NCBI RefSeq assembly: GCF_013205055.1
Contig: NZ_JABMLF010000004.1
Span: forward strand, 62,001-126,000
Length of the DNA: 64,000 nt
Source: Rathayibacter sp. VKM Ac-2856
GTDB taxonomy: Bacteria > Actinomycetota > Actinomycetes > Actinomycetales > Microbacteriaceae
Direction of reading: 5' to 3'
The notes under the pieces were generated by a model, which was not told the DNA's origin, did not search any database, and was given only the letters and a program-made list of their open reading frames with translations. The position numbers and the translations under genes were made by a program. This document shows, piece after piece, positions 7,373-15,137 of the stretch. Position 1 is the stretch's first letter. Every line of letters begins with the position of its first letter.

Positions 7373-8893
7373 ATGATCCATCGCACAGCCATCCGGTTCC
7401 GACGCTGCGTCGCGGTCGCGGGGGCGGCGCTCCTAGCGGTGCCGCTGGCCTTCACCGCCGCCGCTCCCGCTTCCGCCGCTCCGGCAGCCGCCGCTCCGGC
7501 GCCCGCCGCCGCGGCGCTCGGCACGATCGAGGGCACGGTCACCGCGGAGGGCGCGGGTCCGCTCGACGCCGTCGACGTGATCGCCTTCGGCGACGGGGGC
7601 TACGAGGACACGCGGGTGACCACGGACGCCGCGGGCGACTACCGGCTCGACCTCGCGCCCGGCAGCTACACGGTCGAGTTCGCCCCGGCGGCGGGCAGCC
7701 CCTGGGCGGCCGAGCTGTGGGAGGACGCGGTGAAGCGCTCCGACGCCACCCCGATCGTCGTGTCGGCCGGCTCCTCGACGACCGCCGACGCCGCGCTGAT
7801 CGGCGGCGGCACGCTCACGGGTCGGGTGACCTGCGGCGGCGAGCCCCTCGGCGGGGCCCTCGTCGACCCGATCCTGCGCGGCTACGCGGGCGGCCACACG
7901 GTGACGACGGCCGAGGACGGCACCTACCGCGCCACCGGACTGGTGCCCGGCCTGTACGAGGTCGCCTTCTCCGGCTCCGGCGACTGCATCGGCGAGTTCT
8001 GGGACGACGTCGCCCTCAGCGGTGAGCCGACCCGCGTGCCGGTGAGCGCCGACGGGAGCACCGACGGCATCGACGCCGACCTCGAGCTCGGCGGCTCGAT
8101 CACCGGCAGCATCGCCTCCGCCGGCGTGCGCACCTACGGCCAGGTGAGCGTCTACGAGGTGGGCGCGCCCGACCTGGTCGTCGCGAGCACGCCCGTGAGC
8201 GACGACGAGGGCTACACCGTGCCGGCCGTCCCCGAGGGCGACTACCTCGTGCGGTTCGACGCGAGCTCCGGCTCGCGCGACCAGTGGTACCCGGACGCGC
8301 CGACGCGCGCCGGAGCCGTCCCCCTGCACGTCGAGTCGGGCGTCGCCACGAGCGGCATCGACTTCACGGCACTGCCCGGCGCGACGATCAGCGGGACCGT
8401 CGGCGGGGCCCTCCCGCAGCAGCCCTTCACGCTGCAGGTGACCGCGACACCCGTCGGGTCGCCCCCGACGGCGGACACGATCACCAGCGGCTTCATCGGC
8501 GCGGACGGCTCGTACTCGATCCCCTACCTCACGCCGGGCGAGTACATCCTCAGCGTCCCCGGCCTCCGCGACGACTCCGACACCGCGCTGACCGAGCCCC
8601 AGTGGTACCGGAACGCGGACACCGAGGCGCGCGCCGTCCCGGTCAGCGCCGTGGACGAGCAGACGACCGGCGGCATCGACTTCACCCTCCGCGCCGCCGG
8701 CGCCCCGGCGCCGACGCTCCCGCCGCGCCTCGCCGCGCTCCTCGACCGCCTCGGCCTCGACGCCGACGACCCCCGGATCGCCGCCGCCTGCGCCTCGACG
8801 ACCGACCCGTCGCTGCAGCGCCGACTCGAGCGCCTCGGCGTCCGCGTCTCCGTGACCCAGATCGGTCAGGTCCGCGCCGCGCTCTGCAGCTGA
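7373..8893 (+). CDS. Secreted protein with repeated carboxypeptidase-regulatory-like (CnaB/SdrD-type) domains
   Basis: 506 aa. The signal peptide ends near ASAAPAAAA, followed by an Ala/Pro linker. At least four ~90-residue beta-sandwich repeats follow, marked by G-x-I/V-x-G-x-V starts (GTIEGTVTAEG, GGTLTGRVTCGG, GGSITGSIASAG, GATISGTVGG). They end with Y-x-V/L-x-L/V-x-P-G-x-Y patterns (DYRLDLAPGSYTVEF, TYRATGLVPGLYEVAF). A helical C-terminal tail (~60 aa, LAALLDRLGLDADDPRIAAACAS) follows, with no LPXTG or membrane helix. A structural or adhesive extracellular protein is likely. ATG 7373 is preceded by GGGGGGAAA; a TACTGT box lies ~50 nt upstream. Confidence 0.75.
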   Translation: MIHRTAIRFRRCVAVAGAALLAVPLAFTAAAPASAAPAAAAPAPAAAALGTIEGTVTAEGAGPLDAVDVIAFGDGGYEDTRVTTDAAGDYRLDLAPGSYTVEFAPAAGSPWAAELWEDAVKRSDATPIVVSAGSSTTADAALIGGGTLTGRVTCGGEPLGGALVDPILRGYAGGHTVTTAEDGTYRATGLVPGLYEVAFSGSGDCIGEFWDDVALSGEPTRVPVSADGSTDGIDADLELGGSITGSIASAGVRTYGQVSVYEVGAPDLVVASTPVSDDEGYTVPAVPEGDYLVRFDASSGSRDQWYPDAPTRAGAVPLHVESGVATSGIDFTALPGATISGTVGGALPQQPFTLQVTATPVGSPPTADTITSGFIGADGSYSIPYLTPGEYILSVPGLRDDSDTALTEPQWYRNADTEARAVPVSAVDEQTTGGIDFTLRAAGAPAPTLPPRLAALLDRLGLDADDPRIAAACASTTDPSLQRRLERLGVRVSVTQIGQVRAALCS

Positions 8894-8962
8894 CCGCGGC
8901 ATCCCGCACCACCACGCCGGCGCCGGGGGCGCGACCTCGATCACGGGTCGCGCCTCCGCCGG

Positions 8963-8968
8963 TAGGGT
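8963..8968 (+). promoter_or_regulatory. -10 element of a probable leaderless promoter
   Basis: TAGGGT ends 8 nt before the ATG at 8977. Confidence 0.35.
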
Positions 8969-8976
8969 CCTGCGTC

Positions 8977-9420
8977 ATGAGCACTGCCTCGCCCCGGCGC
9001 ATCCGCCTCATCGCCGTGCTCGCGATCGGCGCCGCCGCTCTCACGACCGCGGGCTGCGCGTCCTCGACTCAGGGGCACGCCTGCCCGAGCTGGGTGTCCT
9101 TCGGGTCACCCGAGGCCCGCGCCGAGGGAGCGGAGGCGGTCGTCACGACCACCTCCGTGACACCCGCCGGCACCCAGGAGGTGTTCGGCGTCGCCGCGTC
9201 CGCCTACACGGTCGTCGTGGACCGGACGGAGAAGGGCTCGCCGGCGGCGGGACAGTCCCTCCGCGTGGTCTCGATGCCCGACCCCTGCGACGAGGACGAT
9301 CTCTACCCGATGGGCGACCCGATGGATGCCGGCCAGCACCTCCGGCTCTACCTGAACCCCGACGAGGACCACTGGAGCACCCTGACTCCGCTCGAAGGAG
9401 CGGAGCCCCTTGAGAAGTGA
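8977..9420 (+). CDS. Small lipoprotein, paralogue of the protein at 11496-11975
   Basis: 147 aa. The signal peptide ends in TTAGC, with the lipidated Cys at 27. The mature protein has a Cys pair and the motif VVSMPDPC...YPMGDPM...LRLYLNP. The same motif order occurs in the lipoprotein encoded at 11496-11975 (VVSTPASC...YPDGDPM...LALSPGG), so the two are diverged paralogues flanking the MFS/MerR pair. No known enzymatic motif is visible. Function unknown. Confidence 0.7.
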   Translation: MSTASPRRIRLIAVLAIGAAALTTAGCASSTQGHACPSWVSFGSPEARAEGAEAVVTTTSVTPAGTQEVFGVAASAYTVVVDRTEKGSPAAGQSLRVVSMPDPCDEDDLYPMGDPMDAGQHLRLYLNPDEDHWSTLTPLEGAEPLEK

Positions 9421-9501
9421 CCGCCTGCATCCGTGACATGCCATGGAGTGTCGGTGGATGCGACCTTCCTCACGTCCCGTGGGCGACGCCGCTTCGGAGC
9501 G

Positions 9502-10962
9502 TCAGGCCGTCTCGGACTCGAGGGCGCGGCGTCGGCGTCCGATGAACAGCGTCCCGACGAGTCCGGCGATCGCGAGGATCCCGCCCGTCGTGAAGGCGGC
9601 CTGGCCGGCCGAGACCGTCTCGGCGACGCTCAGCTGGCCGGCATCCGCCGCGTTCGCGCCGATCGTGTAGGCGGAGATCAGGACCGCGCCCCCTGCGGCG
9701 CCGGCGAGCTGCTGCACGGTGGTGAAGGCGGCGCTGCCGTGCGGGTAGAGCTCCGAGCGGAGGGAGGACAGGGCGAGGGTGGTGACCGGTGCCCAGATCA
9801 TCGCCTGCCCGGCCGTCATCACGAGGTATCCCGCGAGGTACGTCCACACGCTGTCGGCGTCGCTGAGGGTGCTGAGGAACCAGATGCTCGCCGTCCAGAT
9901 CACCGCGCCGGGGATCGCCAGGGGCAGAGGGCCGAAGCGGTCGTAGACGCGGCCGCCGAGCGCGGACACGACCGAGATGATGACGCCTCCCGGGAGGAGG
10001 AACAGGCCGATCGACAGGGTGCTCAGCCCGAGCGCTCCGGTGAGGACGAACGGGAGGACGAGGGCGACGCCGAAGCCGTTCATCGCGACGAACAGCATGA
10101 TCACCACCGCGACCACGAAGGTCCTGCTGCGGAAGATGCGCATGTCCAGGAGCGCGTTCCCGCGCCGGCGGAGCGCCACCTGGCGCAGGACGAAGGCGGC
10201 GACTCCGACGACGCCGATCACGAGGGGGACGAGCGGAGGCATCGGGGCGTGACCGGAGACGGATTCGCCGATCAGGGACAGCCCGAGCACGAGTCCGCCG
10301 AAGCCGAACGCGGACAGCGCCAGCGACAGGAGATCCAGCGAGGCGCGCTCGGGAGTCGTGATGTTCCGCAGCTTCAGCGCCCCCGCGACGAGGGCGAGCA
10401 CCGCGAGCGGGAGCACCAGGAGGAAGAGCCAGCGCCAGGGCAGGTAGGTCAGCACGAGGCCCGAGACGGCGGGGCCGACGGCCGGGGCGATGGCCGGGAC
10501 CGCCGTCACGATCGCCATGATGCGGCCGCGTCGCGCTTCGGGGATGAGCCGGATGGCGGTGGTCATCAGCAGGGGCACGAAGACCGCCGTCCCGACGGCC
10601 TGCACGATGCGTCCGACGAGCAGGAGCTCGAAGCCCGGAGCGGCGGCGGCGAGAGCCGTCCCGACGATGAAGACCGATAGCGCGGTGAGGAAGATCGTGC
10701 GGAGGGGGAAGCGCCGCATGACGAAGCCGGTCGCCGGGATGAGGACCGCCAGGGTGAGCAGGTAGCCGGTCGTCAGCCACTGGCCGGCCGCCGGGCTGAT
10801 GGCGAGATCGGCGATGAGGGTCGGCAGGGCGACGCCGAGGAGCATCTCGTTGAGCAGCACGAGGAACGTGGACGCCATCAGCAGGCCGATGACGAGCCCG
10901 TCCCCCTTCCGGAGGCGGTCGGACTGCGGGGGCTGCGCGAGCGCACGGGTGGAGGTGGTCAT
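9502..10962 (-). CDS. MFS drug exporter, DHA2 (14-TM) type
   Basis: 486 aa with about 14 hydrophobic segments. Motif A-like ATGFVMRRFPLRTIF follows TM2, GRIVQAVGTAVFVPLL matches the DHA2 pattern, and motif C-like AIAPAVGPAVSGLV is present. This fits proton-driven multidrug efflux proteins. The start is uncertain between 10962 (MTTSTRA) and 10971 (MGAMTTS). It is divergent from a MerR-family gene; the 20-bp palindrome at 10981-11000 sits right upstream of this start, so expression is probably MerR-controlled. The inducer is unknown. Confidence 0.85.
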   Translation of the reverse strand: MTTSTRALAQPPQSDRLRKGDGLVIGLLMASTFLVLLNEMLLGVALPTLIADLAISPAAGQWLTTGYLLTLAVLIPATGFVMRRFPLRTIFLTALSVFIVGTALAAAAPGFELLLVGRIVQAVGTAVFVPLLMTTAIRLIPEARRGRIMAIVTAVPAIAPAVGPAVSGLVLTYLPWRWLFLLVLPLAVLALVAGALKLRNITTPERASLDLLSLALSAFGFGGLVLGLSLIGESVSGHAPMPPLVPLVIGVVGVAAFVLRQVALRRRGNALLDMRIFRSRTFVVAVVIMLFVAMNGFGVALVLPFVLTGALGLSTLSIGLFLLPGGVIISVVSALGGRVYDRFGPLPLAIPGAVIWTASIWFLSTLSDADSVWTYLAGYLVMTAGQAMIWAPVTTLALSSLRSELYPHGSAAFTTVQQLAGAAGGAVLISAYTIGANAADAGQLSVAETVSAGQAAFTTGGILAIAGLVGTLFIGRRRRALESETA

Positions 10963-10980
10963 GGCACCCATGCTCAACCA

Positions 10981-11000
10981 TGACATTAGTGGTAATGTCA
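10981..11000. promoter_or_regulatory. Palindromic operator between MFS exporter and MerR regulator
   Basis: A perfect dyad: TGACATTA, 4-nt spacer GTGG, TAATGTCA. It lies between the two divergent genes, ~19 nt from the exporter start, and a TTGACA overlaps its right end on the minus strand. Long perfect dyads overlapping the promoter are typical MerR-family sites, so this is the likely binding site of the regulator at 11078. Confidence 0.75.
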
Positions 11001-11077
11001 AGCATCGCCTCGATCGGAGGGTGCGGGACCTCCTGCACTCGACCGGCAAGGAGGTCGAACGAGAGGGAGGACGCGTC

Positions 11078-11464
11078 GTGCGGATCGGTGAGCTGTCGAA
11101 GAGGACGGGCGTCGCGGCGCGGATGCTCCGCTACTACGAGGAGCACGACCTGATCCGGCCCACCCGGCTCGAGAACGGCTACCGCGACTACGACGACTAC
11201 CTGGTCGACCGGGTGAAGAAGATCCGCGGCCTCGTCGACTCCGGGATCCCGACCCGGATCATCGTCGACATCCTCCCCTGCCTCGACAAGCCGCAGACGA
11301 TCGTGGTCGAGAACGCGGAGCCGGGGCTGCGGGAGCTGCTCACGACCGAGCGCGACCGGATGAGCGAGAAGATCGACTTCCTGATCCAGAACCGCGACGC
11401 AATCTCCCGCTACATCGATGCGATCGATGAGGCGTCCGACCGCGATCTGCTCCAGACCGGCTGA
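11078..11464 (+). CDS. MerR-family transcriptional regulator
   Basis: 128 aa. The N-terminal winged HTH is canonical: RIGELSKRTGVAARMLRYYEEHDLI, then RLENGYRDYDDYLVDRVKKI. A dimerising helix (LREL through SRYI) and a short effector tail follow. There is no metal-binding cysteine cluster, so it is a drug or redox-type MerR rather than a metal sensor. The GTG start has GAGGGAGGA about 7 nt upstream. It probably activates or represses the divergent DHA2 exporter through the dyad at 10981-11000. Confidence 0.88.
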   Translation: MRIGELSKRTGVAARMLRYYEEHDLIRPTRLENGYRDYDDYLVDRVKKIRGLVDSGIPTRIIVDILPCLDKPQTIVVENAEPGLRELLTTERDRMSEKIDFLIQNRDAISRYIDAIDEASDRDLLQTG

Positions 11465-11495
11465 CGCTCGACCTTGCCACTGGTGACGGCGTCGA

Positions 11496-11975
11496 TCAGC
11501 TCGCGGGTCGCTCGTCCAACACGCCGTCGTAGGGGGTGATGGTCTTCACGAACTCGGCGCTCCCGCGCGCCTGACCGCCGGGGCTCAGCGCGAGGGTCGC
11601 CTCGTCCCGCAGCATCGGGTCTCCGTCCGGGTAGGGCGCTCCGGTGGTGCAGCTCGCGGGCGTCGACACCACGTCGAGGACGTCGCCCACCTCCGCCTCG
11701 CCGCCGAAGACCTCGGTGACGGTCGCGCGATGGAGCGACGCCTCCTCGCCGTACATCGTCACCGTCGTCCCGGTCGGCTCGAGCTCCGCCCGCACGATGA
11801 AGTCGTGCGAGCCGGCGACCTCCTCCAGGGAGTCGTACGCCCGCCAGTCCAGGCACGCCGGCTCGCTGAACTCGGCCACGAAGACGGGCTCGGCGCCGGC
11901 GACGGACCCTGCGGAGGAGCACCCCGCGAGCACGAGTGCGAGGGCGGACAGCGGCACCACCGGACGAGCTCTCAT
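11496..11975 (-). CDS. Small lipoprotein, paralogue of the protein at 8977-9420
   Basis: 159 aa. The signal ends in the lipobox LAGC (Cys 19). The mature region holds EPACLDW, EVFGGEAEVGDVLDVVSTPASC and APYPDGDPM, matching in order the motifs of the lipoprotein at 8977-9420. The pattern of a conserved Cys followed by YPxGDPM defines this small family here. It is convergent with the MerR gene (31 nt apart). Function unknown. Confidence 0.7.
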   Translation of the reverse strand: MRARPVVPLSALALVLAGCSSAGSVAGAEPVFVAEFSEPACLDWRAYDSLEEVAGSHDFIVRAELEPTGTTVTMYGEEASLHRATVTEVFGGEAEVGDVLDVVSTPASCTTGAPYPDGDPMLRDEATLALSPGGQARGSAEFVKTITPYDGVLDERPAS

Positions 11976-12066
11976 CCCGACAGTCTCCCCGACCCGGCCG
12001 CCGGCGGGCGAAGAGCGGCAGTCGTCACAGCCGGTCGACGTGCGGGCCTCGACCTGTGGAGGGGCG

Positions 12067-12399
12067 TCAGCGCCCCATCAGCAGCTCGGTCGTCCCGATG
12101 AGGACGGGGATCACGGCGGCGGCAAGGCAGAGGTAGGACAGCACGAGCCCCACGGTCGACTCCCGTCGGGGACCCTCGCGCCGGCGCGCCAGGTGGCCGG
12201 CGACGACACCGGCCAGGGGGAGGAGGTACTGCAGCGCCGTCGCGATCCCGATCGCCAGCGGATCACCCGGCCAGACGCGGCTCACCACCGCGAACCCCAC
12301 CCCGTACGCCGCAACGGCGAGAACGCCCAGCACGAACGCGGCCTGCGTCCACCGTCGCCCCGTCCGTCGCACGGCTCCGGTCCCCCTCGTCCCACTCAT
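12067..12399 (-). CDS. Small membrane protein, DUF4190-like
   Basis: 110 aa with a basic N-terminus and three probable membrane helices (AAFVLGVLAVAAYGVGFAVV, ATALQYLLPLAGVVAGHLA, VGLVLSYLCLAAAVIPVLI). The helix-loop-helix with basic RRREG turn and the GLVLSYL phrase resemble DUF4190-type small membrane proteins of actinobacteria. No function is known. Its start ATG shares the CATG at 12397-12400 with the opposite-strand VOC remnant. Confidence 0.6.
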   Translation of the reverse strand: MSGTRGTGAVRRTGRRWTQAAFVLGVLAVAAYGVGFAVVSRVWPGDPLAIGIATALQYLLPLAGVVAGHLARRREGPRRESTVGLVLSYLCLAAAVIPVLIGTTELLMGR

Positions 12400-12583
12400 G
12401 CCTGCACTCTACGAAACGGCCGTTCCGCTCGCCCGGGTGCCGCGGGTGCGGCCGGGCGCCACGGTCCTCGACGATCGGAGCGGCGACCCGGAGGAGGCGC
12501 TGTACGTCCTCGCCGATCCGGCCGGGCATTCGTTCTGCCTGTTCGTCGTCGACGACGGGACAGCGGGGCCGGGAGGATCGTGA
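12398..12583 (+). pseudogene. VOC-domain C-terminal remnant
   Basis: The frame encodes 61 aa, of which only GATVLDDRSGDPEEALYVLADPAGHSFCLFV is recognisable. It is the final strand and metal-ligand region of a VOC/Glyoxalase_6 protein (compare GAVLADDQ...LLDPAGHPFCL at 7140-7240). The first ~90 residues of the domain are missing. It is probably a decayed copy. Confidence 0.5.
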
Positions 12584-12653
12584 CGGTCTCGGCCGCGGGG
12601 GTCCACCGAGGGGCGTGCGTCTCGAGGGGGAGGCCGTGGCCGCGGGGCGCACC

Positions 12654-12659
12654 TAGCGT
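12654..12659 (+). promoter_or_regulatory. -10 element of a probable leaderless promoter
   Basis: TAGCGT ends 6 nt before the ATG at 12666, the same hexamer and spacing as at 4507-4519. Confidence 0.45.
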
Positions 12660-12665
12660 GGAGGG

Positions 12666-12893
12666 ATGGCTTCGAATGAGAAATCCGCCGCGCCGGGCGC
12701 GGTCTGGTACTTCGTGGGGGCGACGTTCGTCGCCGCCATCCCGATGATCATGTTCCCGGAGATGCCCTGGCCGGTGCGCGTGGGGACGCTCGTCCTCGCG
12801 CTGGCGCTGATCGCGGGCGGCGGGGCGCAGCTCCGGCGCGAGAAGCGCGAGGGCGGTGGTGGGGCTGGTCGGCCTCCGCAGGGGCAGGGGTGA
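12666..12893 (+). CDS. Small two-helix membrane protein
   Basis: 75 aa. Two hydrophobic helices (VWYFVGATFVAAIPMIMF and VGTLVLALALIAGGGAQL) are followed by a charged Arg/Lys/Gly tail. No family recognised beyond small actinobacterial membrane proteins. The leaderless promoter arrangement supports the start. Confidence 0.55.
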   Translation: MASNEKSAAPGAVWYFVGATFVAAIPMIMFPEMPWPVRVGTLVLALALIAGGGAQLRREKREGGGGAGRPPQGQG

Positions 12894-12927
12894 GGGCTGC
12901 CGCGGCGGGGCGGGGGCGAACGCTGCC

Positions 12928-12998
12928 GCACAACATCAGCTGAGAGTGGTGGGCCTCCTCTGTCAGGGGAGGGGCACCCCTCTCAGCTGATGTTGTGC
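12928..12998. repeat. Perfect 19-bp inverted repeat with 33-nt loop
   Basis: The arms are GCACAACATCAGCTGAGAG (12928-12946) and its exact complement (12980-12998). The loop contains G/C-rich runs that could form smaller stems. It lies just downstream of the small membrane protein and directly before a REP copy. No U-run follows, so it is not a classic terminator. It could be a folded RNA, a protein-binding dyad, or a degenerate mobile-element end. Confidence 0.8.
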
Positions 12999-13015
12999 GC
13001 GAGTACGAACGCGTG

Positions 13016-13054
13016 GGTCTCGATACGCCGCTTCGCGGCTACTCGACCAGCATG
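13016..13054 (+). repeat. Dispersed palindromic repeat (REP-like), single copy
   Basis: It begins GGTCTCGATACGCC, has a hairpin core (CGCTTCGCGG) and ends GGCTACTCGACCAGCATG. Three further partial tails of the type GACCAGCATG follow at about 13063-13132, as if the 3' half were re-duplicated. Confidence 0.85.
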
Positions 13055-13151
13055 CTTTCGCGGGGGCTCGACCAGCATGGTGAGCGCCGGTCCCTGACCA
13101 GCATGGTTTCGCGGGTGCCCGACCAGCATGGTGAGCGGTGGGCGCGGCGGG

Positions 13152-13379
13152 TCAGGGGGCGGGGTCGTGGGGGCCGAGGTCGTCGGCGATGCGGGTGAAG
13201 GCGGCGGCGGCTCGGGGGTTGCTGAGGCGGCCGCGGTCGACGGCTCGGGCGATGTGGCGGAGCTCGCGGGCGCGGCGGCGGAGCTCGGCGGCGTCGGCGT
13301 GCGATGCGCGGATCGCGTTCGAGGCGCGCACCCGGGCGATGATCGTGCTGACGTCCCATCGGGGGCTGGCGAAGATCAT
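13152..13379 (-). CDS. Hypothetical protein, helical and basic
   Basis: 75 aa from the ATG at 13379 (MIFASPRWDV), with GGGAGAG about 5 nt upstream. It is Ala/Arg-rich and helical: RASNAIRASHADAAELRRRARELRHIARAVDRG, then a short tail. It resembles small Microbacteriaceae hypotheticals found near DUF222 or repeat loci, but I cannot name a family. The 270-nt region to its right (13380-13649) holds nothing I recognise. Confidence 0.45.
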   Translation of the reverse strand: MIFASPRWDVSTIIARVRASNAIRASHADAAELRRRARELRHIARAVDRGRLSNPRAAAAFTRIADDLGPHDPAP

Positions 13380-13649
13380 GTGCTCTCCCTTCCTGGTCCC
13401 GGGTGCTTCGGAGCGGGCGGGGTCTCCCGATGTGCAGGACGTCTCTGCGGGCACCCCTCCCGGTGGCGGAGGAGGCGGTGCCGCCAGAGCGCCGCTGAAG
13501 TCCTGCTGGCGGAAAGCGGCGGTGAACCGGTAGGAAAGACCCGTCGTCTCGGTGGTGATTGAGAGCAGATGGCGCAGAAGCGCGGATCACTAACTTCTCC
13601 TCCCTCCCCCCGGCAACCCCCTCCTCCCCCGGCTCGCGGGCCCGTCAGC

Positions 13650-14024
13650 ATGGAGGGCATGCAGCGGTTGTCCTACGCGTGCCGGTGCCTTCTCACGCCG
13701 GACGCGGTCAGCGATGCGCTGTTCGACCTGGTGGCGGCGCTCCGGCCCGGGCAGCGGCCGGAGCCGGTGTCGATCCCGGTCCTGGACCACGACGGCCGGC
13801 TGCTGCACGCGCGGCTGATCCTGCACCCGGGCACCGAGCTGGCCTCCGTCGCGACGGCCGACGCGCCCCGGATCGCGGACGAGGACGCCACCGCAGCGGC
13901 GTCCACCGACGCGGTCGCCGCCCTCCGCGGCCGGATCGCCGCCGCCGCCGGCCCCGTCGAGCGCCCCGCGATCGAGGACGACCCGACCCCCTTCACCTAC
14001 GAGGAGCCCCATGACTGGTCGTGA
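13650..14024 (+). CDS. Hypothetical protein preceding an ANTAR-domain gene
   Basis: 124 aa with start uncertain. ATG 13650 or 13659 (MQRLSYA) avoid the Pro-rich stretch that a start at 13569 would add, and no clean ribosome site is seen. The sequence (AVSDALFDLVAALRPGQRPEPVSIPVLDHDGRLLHARLILHPGTEL) looks like a small alpha/beta domain. It overlaps the next gene by 14 nt, so the two are coupled. The pairing with an ANTAR protein suggests regulation, but I cannot assign a domain. Confidence 0.5.
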   Translation: MEGMQRLSYACRCLLTPDAVSDALFDLVAALRPGQRPEPVSIPVLDHDGRLLHARLILHPGTELASVATADAPRIADEDATAAASTDAVAALRGRIAAAAGPVERPAIEDDPTPFTYEEPHDWS

Positions 14025-14277
14025 CGACGAGCACCGCGAACCGCCCGCGACCAGCGGGTCGCTCACCGAGCTGACCTCGCAGTCCAACGTGGTCTACCAG
14101 GCGGCCGGCTTCGTCAGCGCCGCCCTCCACGTCCCGGTCGACGCCGCGCTGGCGGTCCTCCTCGACGAGGCCCGCGCCACGGACGTCGAGCTCGCCGCCC
14201 TCGCCCGCGACGTCATCGCCCGGCGGCGCCCCGTCCCCACTCCGCGGGACGGCACCGCACCCTCGGACGGCGCGTAA
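14011..14277 (+). CDS. Stand-alone ANTAR-like RNA-binding domain protein
   Basis: 88 aa. The region VVYQAAGFVSAALHVPVDAA, then LAVLLDEARATDVELAALARDVIARR, matches the three-helix ANTAR pattern: Q/A-G-x-V-S/M then LDVPLxDALxLLRxxA then L-x-x-V-A-x-x-V. ANTAR proteins bind two-hexaloop RNA hairpins and antiterminate transcription. Usually a GAF or receiver sensor is fused in front; here none is present, so sensing may come from the overlapping upstream gene. GAGGAG lies 5 nt upstream of the ATG. The hallmark is modest, so confidence is moderate. Confidence 0.55.
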   Translation: MTGRDDEHREPPATSGSLTELTSQSNVVYQAAGFVSAALHVPVDAALAVLLDEARATDVELAALARDVIARRRPVPTPRDGTAPSDGA

Positions 14278-14453
14278 ACCGACAAATGGCCATTATCGCC
14301 ATAAGTGCCTACTGTGGAGGGGCGGTCGAGGAGCAGGGGGCTCCCACGACGCCGTGAAGTGGATCGACAGTGACGTCGGTGCCGAGTGCCCCCGGTCGTC
14401 GAGGGGGAACGCGGCCGGGGGCGCGACCCCCTGCCCGCGCGGTGCGGCGGGAC

Positions 14454-15002
14454 TCAGGCCTGCGGGTAGCCCGGCAGCCCGTCGATGCTGACCGCGTTGC
14501 GCTCGGCGCGGTACTCGGCCATGCCGTCCGGGCCCTTCTTCTCGGCCTGCAGGAGGAGCAGGTCGCGCTCGCCGACCGGCTCCATCACGGGCACGCCCCA
14601 GCCGCAGGCGTCGCTGATGCGGGTGAGCTCGACGGTGACCACCGCGCGGGTGCTCGGGTGCTCGGGGTGCTGCTGCACGACCTCGGCGAAGGCGTCCGTC
14701 CCCGGCAGGTGAACCGCGCCCGTGCCGTGCAGCCGGACGATGCGCGGACGGGGACCGAACGACGCGAACATCAGGCAGACGCGCCCGTTCTCGCGCAGGT
14801 GCGCGATCGTCTCGACTCCGCTGCCGGTGTAGTCGACCCAGCCGACGCGGCGCGGGCCCAGGATCGAGAACGAGTCGTGCCCGCGCGGCGACATGTTCAC
14901 GTGCCCGTCCGCGGCGAGGGGCGCGGTGGCGACGAACCACATCGGCTGCTCGCGGATCCAGGCGGTCAGGCTCTCGTCGATCTCGTCGTACACGTGAGCC
15001 AT
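14454..15002 (-). CDS. Pyridoxamine 5'-phosphate oxidase-like FMN protein
   Basis: 182 aa. A split-barrel flavin fold is indicated by FVATAPLAADGHVNMSPRGHDSFSILG, VGWVDYTGSGVETIAHLRENGRVCLMFASF, and IVRLHGTGAVH. Stray GLPGYPQA at the end is typical of the actinobacterial PPOX family. Members bind FMN, F420 or haem and act as oxidoreductases. GGGAC lies upstream of the ATG at 15002. It is divergent from the metal-sensor operon. Confidence 0.8.
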   Translation of the reverse strand: MAHVYDEIDESLTAWIREQPMWFVATAPLAADGHVNMSPRGHDSFSILGPRRVGWVDYTGSGVETIAHLRENGRVCLMFASFGPRPRIVRLHGTGAVHLPGTDAFAEVVQQHPEHPSTRAVVTVELTRISDACGWGVPVMEPVGERDLLLLQAEKKGPDGMAEYRAERNAVSIDGLPGYPQA

Positions 15003-15124
15003 GCCTGCCCGTCCCTCCGTCTGCGCCTCCCGGGGGCCGGGAGCCTCCGGCCATCGTGACAGCGCCCGCGCCGGCCGCACAACGGCGAGCCCCGCCGCCT
15101 CTGGCGTCGATACAGCCGCCCGTG

Positions 15125-15130
15125 TACCGT
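15125..15130 (+). promoter_or_regulatory. -10 element of leaderless promoter for the metal-sensor operon
   Basis: TACCGT ends 7 nt before the GTG at 15138. This supports 15138 rather than the in-frame GTG at 15129, which overlaps the hexamer. Confidence 0.45.
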
Positions 15131-15137
15131 GGCGCGC

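Noticed and set aside
9433-10680. Long open frame opposite the MFS gene rich in Asp/Glu/Arg/Gly
   Set aside because: It is the complement of a well-supported membrane transporter in high-GC DNA; composition is that of a shadow frame.
13063-13132. CRISPR-like short repeats (CCAGCATGGT)
   Set aside because: Irregular spacing and decayed units; these are partial REP tails, not an array, and no cas genes are nearby.
14286-14302. ATGGC/GCCAT dyad before the PPOX-like gene region
   Set aside because: Only 5-bp arms and no position relative to a start; too weak to call an operator.
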